Shown one piece after another: positions 30,014 to 36,301 of a stretch of DNA of 36,711 nucleotides. The first letter of the stretch is position 1, and each line of letters starts with the position of its first letter. A program made the position numbers and the translations under genes. This DNA comes from Microcaldota archaeon (GTDB lineage: Archaea > Micrarchaeota > Micrarchaeia > Anstonellales > Bilamarchaeaceae). The notes below the pieces were generated by a model. That model was not told the DNA's origin, did not search any database, and worked only from the letters and a program-made list of their open reading frames with translations. The stretch is taken from contig JAHJCT010000022.1 of NCBI GenBank assembly GCA_018812715.1, positions 1-36,711 on the forward strand. Reading direction: 5' to 3'.

Positions 30014-31447
30014 ATGAAATTAGATAAATCAGATTTCTCAGAATGGTACAACACGATAACCAAAGAGGCTGAACTTTGTGATTTGCGTTATGGCATCAAA
30101 GGCTTTGTTGTTTTCATGCCATGGGCAGTCATGACTATGAATCGCATGTATACTTTGATGGAAAAGGAAGTGGAAGACAAAGGCCACGTGCCGGCTCTGT
30201 TCCCTGCTTTAATCCCAGAACACTATTTGATGAAAGAAAGTGATCATGTTGAAGGTTTTGTACCAGAAGTATTTTGGGTGACAAAAGCAGGAGTCAATGA
30301 GCTTGAGGAAAAATATGCAATGCGACCTACAAGTGAAACTGCCATGTATAGTATGTATGCCTTGTGGGTACATGGCCTCAAAGATTTACCTCTAAAAATT
30401 TATCAACGCTGCCAGGTGTGGAGACATGAAACAAAGGCAACAAAACCGTTCATAAGAAGCAGAGAATTTTACTGGATTGAAGCCCACAACTGCTTTGCAA
30501 CAAGAAAGGATGCACTAAAACAAGTACGCGAAGATATGGAAATGACTGAAGAAGTAATTCATAAGCAATATTGCATCCCATTTTTATTCTTCAAAAGACC
30601 CCAATGGGACAAATTTGCAGGTGCTGAAAATACATATGCTGCGGATACGCTTATGCCTGATGGTAGGGCACTACAATTGCCATCCACTCATATGCTTGGC
30701 CAGAATTTCTCAAAGGCATTTGATATAAAATACAAAGATGAAAACGGAGAAGATCAGTATGTCTGGCAGACGTGCTATGGCCCTGCGATCTCAAGAATTT
30801 ATGCTGCATTGATAGCAACGCATGGAGATGATAAAGGCCTTGTTTTGCCATTTGATTTAGCTCCAGTGCAAATTGTAATGGTTCCAATATACCGGGATGA
30901 AACAAAGGCAACGGTATTAAAAGAATGCAAAAAGCTTGGGAAAAAATTATCAAAGCTTTATACTGTGAAACTTGATGATTCTGATAATACTCCTGGTTTC
31001 AAATTCAATCAATGGGAAATGAAAGGAGTCCCATTAAGGATTGAATTAGGTCCTCGTGATATTGAAGAAGGAACGGTTATGCTTGTACGCAGGGATACGG
31101 GAGAAAAACTTAAAGTAAAACCAGCAGATCTAAAGAAAAAGATCAAAGAAGCTGCCAAAGCAATAAGAGCAAATCTTAAACAAAATGCAGATAAATGGTT
31201 TGCAGATAAACTTTCATTTACAGAAAACATTGATGATCTTGGAAACAAGATAGATATGCATGGTTTTGTGCGTGTTCCTTTCTGCAGTGATAAAGTAGAG
31301 GCAAAGGCATGTGCAGATATTATTAAAGAAAAGTATCATGCAAATGTACGTGGTGCTTTGTTTGGTTCCACAGACAAGCCACACGGAAAATGCATTGCAT
31401 GCGAAAAAGACGCTACTATATACTTGTATGTAGCAAGACAATATTAA
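30014..31447 (+). CDS. proS: Prolyl-tRNA synthetase, archaeal/eukaryotic type
   Basis: This class II aminoacyl-tRNA synthetase charges tRNA-Pro. The N-terminal FSEWYNTITKEAELCDLRYG and GFVVFMPWAV are typical. RPTSETAMY is the proline and ATP-site motif. Motif 2 is QVWRHETKATKPFIRSREFY. Motif 3 is GDDKGLVLPFDLAPVQIVMV. The anticodon-binding domain follows, and then the archaeal C-terminal zinc-type domain with GKCIACEKD and a terminal YVARQY. The length of 477 residues is normal. The stop is separated by a single base from the first base of the tRNA-Gln gene. The proS 3' coding end contains TATATAC (about 31417-31423), which is correctly placed to be that tRNA's TATA box. Confidence 0.95.
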   Translation: MKLDKSDFSEWYNTITKEAELCDLRYGIKGFVVFMPWAVMTMNRMYTLMEKEVEDKGHVPALFPALIPEHYLMKESDHVEGFVPEVFWVTKAGVNELEEKYAMRPTSETAMYSMYALWVHGLKDLPLKIYQRCQVWRHETKATKPFIRSREFYWIEAHNCFATRKDALKQVREDMEMTEEVIHKQYCIPFLFFKRPQWDKFAGAENTYAADTLMPDGRALQLPSTHMLGQNFSKAFDIKYKDENGEDQYVWQTCYGPAISRIYAALIATHGDDKGLVLPFDLAPVQIVMVPIYRDETKATVLKECKKLGKKLSKLYTVKLDDSDNTPGFKFNQWEMKGVPLRIELGPRDIEEGTVMLVRRDTGEKLKVKPADLKKKIKEAAKAIRANLKQNADKWFADKLSFTENIDDLGNKIDMHGFVRVPFCSDKVEAKACADIIKEKYHANVRGALFGSTDKPHGKCIACEKDATIYLYVARQY

Positions 31448-31466
31448 TAGCCCCGTCGTCTAGTCC

Positions 31467-31511
31467 GCCTTTTTAGGAAAAAGGCGGCCCAAAAACTGGG
31501 AGTCGGACAAT
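31467..31511 (+). other. D-loop intron of tRNA-Gln (ends uncertain by about 3 bases)
   Basis: Between the D-stem halves there are 56 bases instead of 9-11. The insert carries a perfect 10-bp hairpin starting at 31465 (CCGCCTTTTT paired with AAAAAGGCGG) and a second hairpin CCCA/TGGG. GTCC at 31463-31466 can pair with GGAC at 31505-31508 near the junctions. I could not place a standard bulge-helix-bulge that also gives a standard D-loop, so the ends given here are the ones leaving TAGTCCGGTCAAGGAT. Confidence 0.6.
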
Positions 31512-31533
31512 GGTCAAGGATGCGGGACTTTGG

Positions 31534-31611
31534 TGCCCTTTTGGCTTCGGTACTTCTAAGGGCAAAACGGCAGCGAAAAGCCCTGAGGAAAACCAAAGCA
31601 AAGGCAAAGAC
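31534..31611 (+). other. Anticodon-loop intron of tRNA-Gln, position 37/38, 78 bases
   Basis: The splice junctions form a canonical bulge-helix-bulge. The central 4-bp helix is CTTT (31528-31531) with AAAG (31606-31609). The bulges are GG^T and AC^A, the inner helix is GCC/GGC, and the outer helix is the anticodon stem. Inside, TGCCCTT pairs with AAGGGCA as a 7-bp stem. This is the standard archaeal substrate of the splicing endonuclease. Confidence 0.88.
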
Positions 31612-31632
31612 ATCCTGCGACAGCGGTTCGAA

Positions 31633-31678
31633 AGCCCTGAACGGCAATCCGTTCACGATTTGCCGGCAGAGCCGTCAA
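31633..31678 (+). other. T-loop intron of tRNA-Gln, about 46 bases
   Basis: The T-stem halves AGCGG and CCGCT are separated by 53 bases, where 7 are expected. Removing 46 leaves TTCGAAT. The cut is shown at 59/60, but repeated A residues allow shifts of 1-2 bases. The insert can form the hairpin GAACGG/CCGTTC or the longer CGGCAATC/GATTTGCCG. CGGTTC of the 5' exon can pair with GAGCCG near the 3' end. No strict bulge-helix-bulge was found, so a relaxed motif is likely. Confidence 0.7.
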
Positions 31679-31706
31679 TCCGCTCGGGGCTATAAATTTT
31701 TTTTGT

Positions 31707-31859
31707 GGGCCCGTAGTCGAATGGCCTTTTGACTTCTGCTTTTCTTAGGGCAAAACCCCAGGGAAAAGCCATAAGGCAGAATAAGTCAAGTGGTTTGATT
31801 GTGGTTAAGACGTCCGCCTCACACGCGGGAGATTCCCAGTTCGATCCTGGGCGGGCCCA
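31707..31859 (+). tRNA. tRNA-Val (anticodon CAC) with one D-loop intron
   Basis: The acceptor stem GGGCCCG/CGGGCCC, discriminator A31859, T-arm CCCAG-TTCGATC-CTGGG and anticodon arm TCCGC-CTCACAC-GCGGG (anticodon CAC) are all clear. No CCA is encoded. The D-arm is interrupted by 78 bases; removing 31723-31800 gives a 75-base tRNA with a 10-base D-loop. It starts 14 bases after tRNA-Gln, with TATAAA and eight T residues between them. That TATA box is too close to serve this tRNA well, so co-transcription with tRNA-Gln is possible. Confidence 0.88.
31723..31800 (+). other. D-loop intron of tRNA-Val, 78 bases
   Basis: A bulge-helix-bulge can be drawn. The central helix is TCGA (31717-31720) with TTGA (31795-31798), including one G-T pair. 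The bulges are AT^G and TT^G, and the inner helix is GCC/GGT. Further in, TTGACTT pairs with AAGTCAA (7 bp) and CTTTTC with GAAAAG. The outer helix is weak. Another placement, with the cuts inside a repeated TGG, cannot be excluded. Confidence 0.65.
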
Positions 31860-32028
31860 ATTCTTATTTTCGGTTCCCTGTTTCGGCTCAGGCATAATTG
31901 GGAAGAAGTGAAATCACGTCAGGGATTTCACAACAGCCCATTTCTTGTTTTAGATCTCAATTTTATTGCTAGTGAACAAAACATTTAAATATGCGTATTA
32001 CACATAATACACATATAGCGCAGGTGAT
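31860..32028 (+). promoter_or_regulatory. Promoter and palindromic operator of the VapBC-like pair
   Basis: CATTTAAATA around 31982-31991 is a TATA box. Immediately downstream, the palindrome GTATTA-CACA-TAATAC (31995-32010) lies between TATA and start, where an antitoxin repressor could block transcription. GGTGAT at 32023-32028 is the ribosome binding site. Upstream, 31908-31932 holds an inverted repeat GTGAAATC/GATTTCAC, possibly a hairpin after the tRNA transcript. Nothing else is visible between the tRNA and the promoter. Confidence 0.55.
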
Positions 32029-32033
32029 ACATA

Positions 32034-32261
32034 ATGGTAAATATAACACTAGCTGTTCCAGAAGAACTGAAAAAAGAAATGGACACATTTCCTGAAATGA
32101 ATTGGTCAGCCGTGGCCAGAGAAGCAATCAAGCAGAAAATCATTCTTCTCAAAAAGTTTAGGGAATTTACTAAGGACAGTACGATTACTGAAGAAGATGC
32201 ATTACATCTTGGAAAAGGAGTCAACAAAGCACTATCAAAAAAGTATGAAAAAAAGAGATGA
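32034..32261 (+). CDS. Ribbon-helix-helix type antitoxin (VapB-like)
   Basis: This 75-residue protein has the CopG/RHH beginning VNITLAVPEELKKEMDTFPE. The strand VNITLAV would form the DNA-contacting ribbon, followed by two helices (NWSAVAREAIKQKIILLKKF). The charged C-terminal tail (ALSKKYEKKR) would bind the partner toxin. It stops 4 bases before the PIN-domain gene, the typical toxin-antitoxin layout. The palindrome in its promoter suggests autorepression. RHH-type VapB proteins commonly pair with VapC toxins in archaea. Confidence 0.85.
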   Translation: MVNITLAVPEELKKEMDTFPEMNWSAVAREAIKQKIILLKKFREFTKDSTITEEDALHLGKGVNKALSKKYEKKR

Positions 32262-32265
32262 ATAG

Positions 32266-32658
32266 ATGGATCTAGTTGTAGATGCAAATGTTATCTTTGC
32301 TGCTCTTGTAAAAGATGGTTTTACTATAGAGCTTCTGCTCGAACCGGAACTTCATCTCTTTGCCCCTGAGTTTCTTTTTACTGAAATTTCAAAATACAAA
32401 AAAGACCTCATAAAAAAGACAAGCAGATCTGAAGAAGAATTTGATGAAATATTTGAAATATTAAGACAAAGAATTACTATTATTCCAAAGGAAGAATTTG
32501 AATCTTTTCTAAAAGAAGCCCATTCAATTTGTCCTGATGAAAATGATGCAGTATATTTTGCTCTTGCTCTAAAACTCAATATCTCTATATGGAGCAATGA
32601 TAAAAAACTGAAAGAACAAAATATAATCAAGATTTATAGTACAAAAGACTTATCATAA
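32266..32658 (+). CDS. PIN-domain ribonuclease toxin (VapC-like)
   Basis: This 130-residue PIN domain is a Mg-dependent ribonuclease fold that usually cleaves tRNA or rRNA when released from its antitoxin. The acidic residues are in place: Asp6 in LVVDANVIF, Glu in FLFTEISKYK, the CPDENDAVYFALAL pair near residue 90, and WSNDKKL near 105. The length is standard. It is co-transcribed with the upstream antitoxin (4-base gap). It ends 14 bases from the convergent mechanosensitive channel gene. RNA target unknown. Confidence 0.87.
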   Translation: MDLVVDANVIFAALVKDGFTIELLLEPELHLFAPEFLFTEISKYKKDLIKKTSRSEEEFDEIFEILRQRITIIPKEEFESFLKEAHSICPDENDAVYFALALKLNISIWSNDKKLKEQNIIKIYSTKDLS

Positions 32659-32672
32659 TATAGAATAGGACA

Positions 32673-33773
32673 TTATTTCTTGACATATACTGTTTGAGTT
32701 GGGAATGGAATTCCTATCTTGTTCTTCCCTAAAGTGTTGTATATCAAGTCATTTGCCTCTGCTTTCTTTGCAAATGCATTTTCATAATGGCTTATCCAGA
32801 ATCTTGCCTGGAAGTTTAATGAAGAAGCGCCCATCTCAGTGAAAATTACGGAAACTGGAGGGTCTTCCAATATCTCTTTTATCTCTTTTTCTATCGCACC
32901 TTCAATAAGTTTTATCACTTTCTCAGGTTTGTTTCCATACTCAACACTGAATGGAACAACAACCCGTATTTTCAAATCCGGCTGAGTAAAATTTTTGATC
33001 TTTGCCTGGGCAAGAACGCTGTTTGGGATTATTATTATTTCATTATCATAAGTTTTTACTCTTGTACTTCGCAAACTAATCTCATGAACAGTTCCAACCT
33101 CCCCGGAATCCAACTGTATCTTGTCACCAACTCTAAATGTTTTATCTATTATCAGTGAAATGCCTGCAAATACATTCGATAATGTATTTTGTAAAGCAAA
33201 TGAGACGGCCAAACCAGCAATTCCCAATCCTGCTAAGAATGGCCCGACATCTACTCCCCAAGCACCCAATACAAGTATCAATCCGAATGCCCAAACAATT
33301 ACAAGCGCTGTTTTATGGAAAATTGGTATTATCTCATCATCTAACATGCTGTCGGTTCTTTTTGCAAGATCTCGCAGACCATATGTGACAATCACTTCTA
33401 ACACATTAACAATGAATAATACTACTATCAAGTAGGCCACAGTAATTATAATTTTTGGAATAACTTCTGTTGCACCATTCTCTAATCCAAGATTAAGAAC
33501 TGCCAGATAAAGTCCGCCGATAATTATCAATCTGAATACTGGTTTTTGTGTTGCTTCGAGTAGTTTATCGTCAAGTTCTGTTTTTGTTCTTTTTGCAACC
33601 TGACCGGTAATAATTTTTAGTATTCCAAGTGCAATCGTTGCAACTACAAATGATACGATAATGAAACTCAATGAAACAACCATCGGATCTGCTGCGCTAA
33701 GTTTTTCAAGAAAAGAATGATCGATATAAGGTTCCAAAATACTTAGATTTTGAGTAGTATTAGCAGTGGTCAT
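32673..33773 (-). CDS. Small-conductance mechanosensitive ion channel (MscS family)
   Basis: This membrane channel opens under membrane tension to release solutes during osmotic downshock. Hydrophobic segments lie at about residues 30-55, 80-100, 107-132 and 150-172. The pore-lining helix region LAGLGIAGLAVSFALQNTLS follows, then the conserved FAGISLIIDKTFRVGDKI, the beta domain with GTVHEISLRSTRVKTYDNEI, IPNSVL, and the cytoplasmic alpha/beta domain to the C-terminus. The length of 366 residues is larger than E. coli MscS because of extra N-terminal helices, as is common in archaea. It appears monocistronic and is divergent from the glycosylase gene. Confidence 0.93.
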   Translation of the reverse strand: MTTANTTQNLSILEPYIDHSFLEKLSAADPMVVSLSFIIVSFVVATIALGILKIITGQVAKRTKTELDDKLLEATQKPVFRLIIIGGLYLAVLNLGLENGATEVIPKIIITVAYLIVVLFIVNVLEVIVTYGLRDLAKRTDSMLDDEIIPIFHKTALVIVWAFGLILVLGAWGVDVGPFLAGLGIAGLAVSFALQNTLSNVFAGISLIIDKTFRVGDKIQLDSGEVGTVHEISLRSTRVKTYDNEIIIIPNSVLAQAKIKNFTQPDLKIRVVVPFSVEYGNKPEKVIKLIEGAIEKEIKEILEDPPVSVIFTEMGASSLNFQARFWISHYENAFAKKAEANDLIYNTLGKNKIGIPFPTQTVYVKK

Positions 33774-33826
33774 GCAAATGGTTTCATCAGCTATCTTTTA
33801 AATTATAGCTACCCTGAGAATGAAAA

Positions 33827-34456
33827 ATGAAGCTTCTTACACTTTACAATAATTTGCTTGAAGAATATGGGAAGCAACAGTGGTGGCGGCAGGAAAGCCA
33901 GCTTTCCTGCGCCCCTTGTTCGAAAAGTCGAACAAGTGGGCCTGCAGACTCCCCATACGAAGTTGTTGTGGGTGCAATTTTAACTCAAAATACTAATTGG
34001 AAAAATGTGGAAAAAGCAATTACAAATTTGAAAAAAGCAAGCCGCATTTCCCCTGAAAAAATCCTCAAAATTCCAGACTCAAAACTCGAAACACTGATTC
34101 GGCCAAGCGGTTTCTACAGACAAAAGGCAGAGCGTCTGAAACTTGCAACAAAAAAATGGCTAACAATAAATTCAAAACTTGAAATATTAGAACTCCGTGA
34201 AGAATGGCTGTCAGTAAAAGGAATTGGAAAAGAAACTGCTGATACTATTCTTTTGTATGCAATGAACAAACCTATTTTTGTAATAGATGCATATACGAGG
34301 AGATTTTGCAAAATAAATTTGAATAAAGAATTTAAGGAGTACGATGATTACAGAATTTTTTTTGAAAAGAATTTACCAAAAGACCTGGATCTCTATAAGG
34401 AATATCATGCATTAATAGTGCAATGGGGAAAAACTAAACACCCAAAAGATCTTTGA
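33827..34456 (+). CDS. Endonuclease III-like DNA glycosylase with an inserted ~20-residue segment
   Basis: This is a helix-hairpin-helix-GPD base-excision repair enzyme. It has YEVVVGAILTQNTNWKNVEK, the HhH loop SVKGIGKETADTILLY and the catalytic Asp in VIDAYTRRF; the family places a lysine or its equivalent within the HhH. No C-terminal 4Fe-4S cysteine cluster is seen. It resembles the archaeal/thermophile endonuclease III-related proteins that start ..YG.Q.WWP...PFE.. . Here the WW and SPYEVV blocks are pushed apart by about 20 residues (RQESQLSCAPCSKSRTSGPA), encoded by two perfect palindromes. The insert keeps the frame and precedes the catalytic core, so the enzyme may still work. It is tail-to-tail with the THEP1-like gene, overlapping it by 23 bases. 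Confidence 0.88.
   Translation: MKLLTLYNNLLEEYGKQQWWRQESQLSCAPCSKSRTSGPADSPYEVVVGAILTQNTNWKNVEKAITNLKKASRISPEKILKIPDSKLETLIRPSGFYRQKAERLKLATKKWLTINSKLEILELREEWLSVKGIGKETADTILLYAMNKPIFVIDAYTRRFCKINLNKEFKEYDDYRIFFEKNLPKDLDLYKEYHALIVQWGKTKHPKDL
33889..33941. repeat. Double palindrome inserted in frame in the glycosylase gene
   Basis: Two adjacent perfect hairpins lie here. GCAGGAAAGC-CA-GCTTTCCTGC spans 33889-33910. CTTGTTCGA-AAAG-TCGAACAAG spans 33915-33936 and is extended by GCCC/GGGC (33911-33914 with 33938-33941) around one bulged T. The block is GC-richer than its surroundings and falls where the protein family has only a short link. It looks like a small palindromic element inserted without breaking the frame. 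Confidence 0.75.
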
Positions 34457-35135
34457 CTTTTCCTAAAAATCCTCTTTTCTTTTTTATTTTCTTAGTTTTC
34501 TTTTTTGTTTTATGTTTCTTCACTGGTTTTGCTTTCTTTGTTTTTTTCTTGGTCTTTTTCTTCACCAATTTTTTTCTTGCCATCGTTTTTTTGACTTTAG
34601 GTATCTTCTTCTTTGGTTTTTTAACAAGACTCTGCTTTGCTTTCTTCAGCAGTTTGAGATAAACTAATTCATGATCATTAGTATGAAGTTCAAATACCTC
34701 TCCAGAGAATTTGTACTTATCTACATAATCTGTATGCAATGAAGCAATCACTGGTGTATTGGAATCAAATACTTTATCTAATAGCCACAAAAATTTCTTG
34801 CTTTTCATTTCCATTATGCTAATTTCATCAATAATAAAAACATCATATTTATCGCATTTTTCCATTAATGGAATTGCAATACTTTCAAATGATTTTACAT
34901 CAACATGATATTTGCTTACTTTTGGCCCATCCCCTTCAACCGATGCTAATATCCCCTCTTTTTCTGTTTCTATATCCATCACATGAAATGCCGTTCTGGT
35001 GCCATGATGTTTTTCTTCAGGAGAAACAAATCCCCCAACTTTATAACCATCTTTCTGAAGTTGTTCAATTAATTTTCTAAGTAGTGTCGTTTTCCCAGCT
35101 TTTGGCATTCCAGTAATAAAAAAATTCTGTGGCAT
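34434..35135 (-). CDS. THEP1-like nucleoside-triphosphatase with Lys-rich C-terminal tail
   Basis: Residues 1-165 form a P-loop NTPase of the THEP1/NTPase family. Walker A is TGMPKAGKT at 8-16, then KVGGFVSPE, ending in the Walker B-like VFIIDEISIMEMKS near residue 97. Family enzymes hydrolyse various nucleoside triphosphates; the cellular role is not established. Residues ~168-222 are an exceptional basic low-complexity tail made of K, T, P and R, followed by an amphipathic end, GFLGKVKDLLGV. Normal members end near residue 170-180, so the tail is an addition and may bind RNA, DNA or membrane. It is divergent from RNase Z with a 54-base gap. Confidence 0.87.
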   Translation of the reverse strand: MPQNFFITGMPKAGKTTLLRKLIEQLQKDGYKVGGFVSPEEKHHGTRTAFHVMDIETEKEGILASVEGDGPKVSKYHVDVKSFESIAIPLMEKCDKYDVFIIDEISIMEMKSKKFLWLLDKVFDSNTPVIASLHTDYVDKYKFSGEVFELHTNDHELVYLKLLKKAKQSLVKKPKKKIPKVKKTMARKKLVKKKTKKKTKKAKPVKKHKTKKKTKKIKKKRGFLGKVKDLLGV

Positions 35136-35189
35136 AGGCTTACCAAATCAAACAAACATTAAAAAGCTGTCGCCAGCTTCAAGAATACG

Positions 35190-36050
35190 ATGTTCTGTGT
35201 AACTTTCTTGGGTACTTCTGCAGGTACACCAACAATAGAAAGAGGAATGCCGGCAATTGCAATAAAATATGAGGGCGAGCTTTTGCTCTGGGATTGCGGG
35301 GAAGGAACACAGAGACAGCTTATGCGTTATAAAGTAGGGTATGGAAGTGTTAATGCAATATTTATTACTCATCCACATCTTGATCATTATCTTGGTGTTT
35401 TCGGACTTTTGGAAACACTGAAAATGTCCTCTCCATCACCGAAACCTCTTGATATTTTCATTCCAAAAAATATTGAATTCCAAAATTATCCTTTTATCAA
35501 GCTCTCTAAAATGAAAAAAGGACTTCTTTATTTAGGAAAAGATTTTATGGTGAGTGCTTATCCAGTTAAACATTGTAGTGGTTCATATGGTCTTATTTTC
35601 GAGGAAAATGAAAAACTTAAGTTTAATGAGGAAAAGGCACATGGCCTTGGCATCAAAGGAAAACTATTCAAAGAAATACAAAAAAAAGGCATGGTAAAAA
35701 CGCCGAAAGGTAAAATTCTTTTAGGAGATATTAGCTGGAAAAAACCAGGAAGAAAAATCGTTTACACTGGTGATTGTGCTCCAGATAGTAATACAATAGA
35801 AGCAGCAAGAGGCGCTGATCTTTTAATTCATGAAGGTACTTTTGAAGCTTCTATGAAAGAAGAAGCGGCAGAACGTTTGCATAGTACTGTTGAGGATGCA
35901 GCATTAATAGCAAAGAAGGCCGGCGCAAAGAAGCTTGCCATAACACACGTAAGCTGCCGTTATACTAATACATCAATACTATTAGAAGAATCACAAAATA
36001 TATTCCCTAATACTATAATTGCAAAAGATGGATTAGAAGTTATATTATAG
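35190..36050 (+). CDS. rnz: Ribonuclease Z (tRNA 3' endonuclease)
   Basis: This metallo-beta-lactamase-fold endonuclease trims tRNA 3' trailers so that CCA can be added. That suits this genome, where the two tRNA genes here lack encoded CCA. VTFLGTSAGTPTIERGMPAI is the family start. LLWDCGEGTQRQLM follows. The zinc motif is ITHPHLDHYLG (His61, His63, Asp65, His66), with Pro-His-Leu replacing the usual Leu-His-Gly. VKHCSGSYG, YTGDCAPD and ITHVSCRY carry the remaining ligands. The exosite arm is KGKLFKEIQKKGMVKTPKG. The length of 286 residues is slightly short but complete. The start ATG is at 35190; no strong ribosome binding site is visible. Confidence 0.93.
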   Translation: MFCVTFLGTSAGTPTIERGMPAIAIKYEGELLLWDCGEGTQRQLMRYKVGYGSVNAIFITHPHLDHYLGVFGLLETLKMSSPSPKPLDIFIPKNIEFQNYPFIKLSKMKKGLLYLGKDFMVSAYPVKHCSGSYGLIFEENEKLKFNEEKAHGLGIKGKLFKEIQKKGMVKTPKGKILLGDISWKKPGRKIVYTGDCAPDSNTIEAARGADLLIHEGTFEASMKEEAAERLHSTVEDAALIAKKAGAKKLAITHVSCRYTNTSILLEESQNIFPNTIIAKDGLEVIL

Positions 36051-36301
36051 GTGCTGATCCGATTATGGACGTACTGGTTCTACGCTCATTGTCTGAATTA
36101 AAACTGCAGTTTATAAACTGGAGTTTAGGTTATGGGCTAATATTTAAAAAATTATTGTAAGACACTCTCTCAAAATAGAGAGGGTTACACCCTTTCTCAG
36201 GTCCAAGGGAGAATCTCTCGTGGACTTTTGGGCCGTAAAAAAACTCACCGCCGTTAACCATTATATATCGGCCCTTTGAGGCGGTGAATTGAGGTGAACG
36301 A
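36051..36301 (+). promoter_or_regulatory. Structured upstream region and promoter of the S-layer gene
   Basis: TTATATAT at 36261-36268 is the likely TATA box, and GAGGTG at 36291-36296 the ribosome binding site. A perfect 8-bp inverted repeat (TCACCGCC 36245-36252, GGCGGTGA 36280-36287) brackets the TATA box. Further up, 36160-36230 can form several hairpins (CTCTCT/AGAGAG, GGGT/ACCC, GTCCA/TGGAC with GAGA/TCTC inside), preceded by TATA-like ATTTAAAAAAT near 36141-36151. This could be a second promoter with a folded leader, or a small RNA. Confidence 0.5.

Larger units (their letters stand above)
31449..31692 (+). tRNA. tRNA-Gln (anticodon TTG) with three apparent introns
   Basis: The acceptor stem AGCCCCG (31449-31455) pairs with CGGGGCT (31685-31691), and A31692 is the discriminator; no CCA is encoded. 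The D-stem is GTCT/GGAT. The anticodon stem CGGGA/TCCTG encloses CTTTGG plus A, giving anticodon TTG. The T-stem AGCGG/CCGCT encloses a loop that reads TTCGAAT once an insert is removed. Removing about 45-47 bases from the D-loop, 78 from the anticodon loop and 46 from the T-loop leaves a normal tRNA of 73-75 bases. The middle intron has a textbook bulge-helix-bulge; the outer two have less certain ends. A TATA box lies inside the proS 3' end. Confidence 0.85.

Noticed and set aside
31692-31704. TATAAA plus eight T residues as a promoter for tRNA-Val
   Set aside because: The TATA box is only about 12 bases before the tRNA, too close for archaeal initiation; the T run fits termination or processing after tRNA-Gln better.
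31444-31911. Open frames of 60-80 residues on both strands across the tRNA region
   Set aside because: The region is fully explained by tRNA-Gln and tRNA-Val stems and introns; the translations show no protein character.
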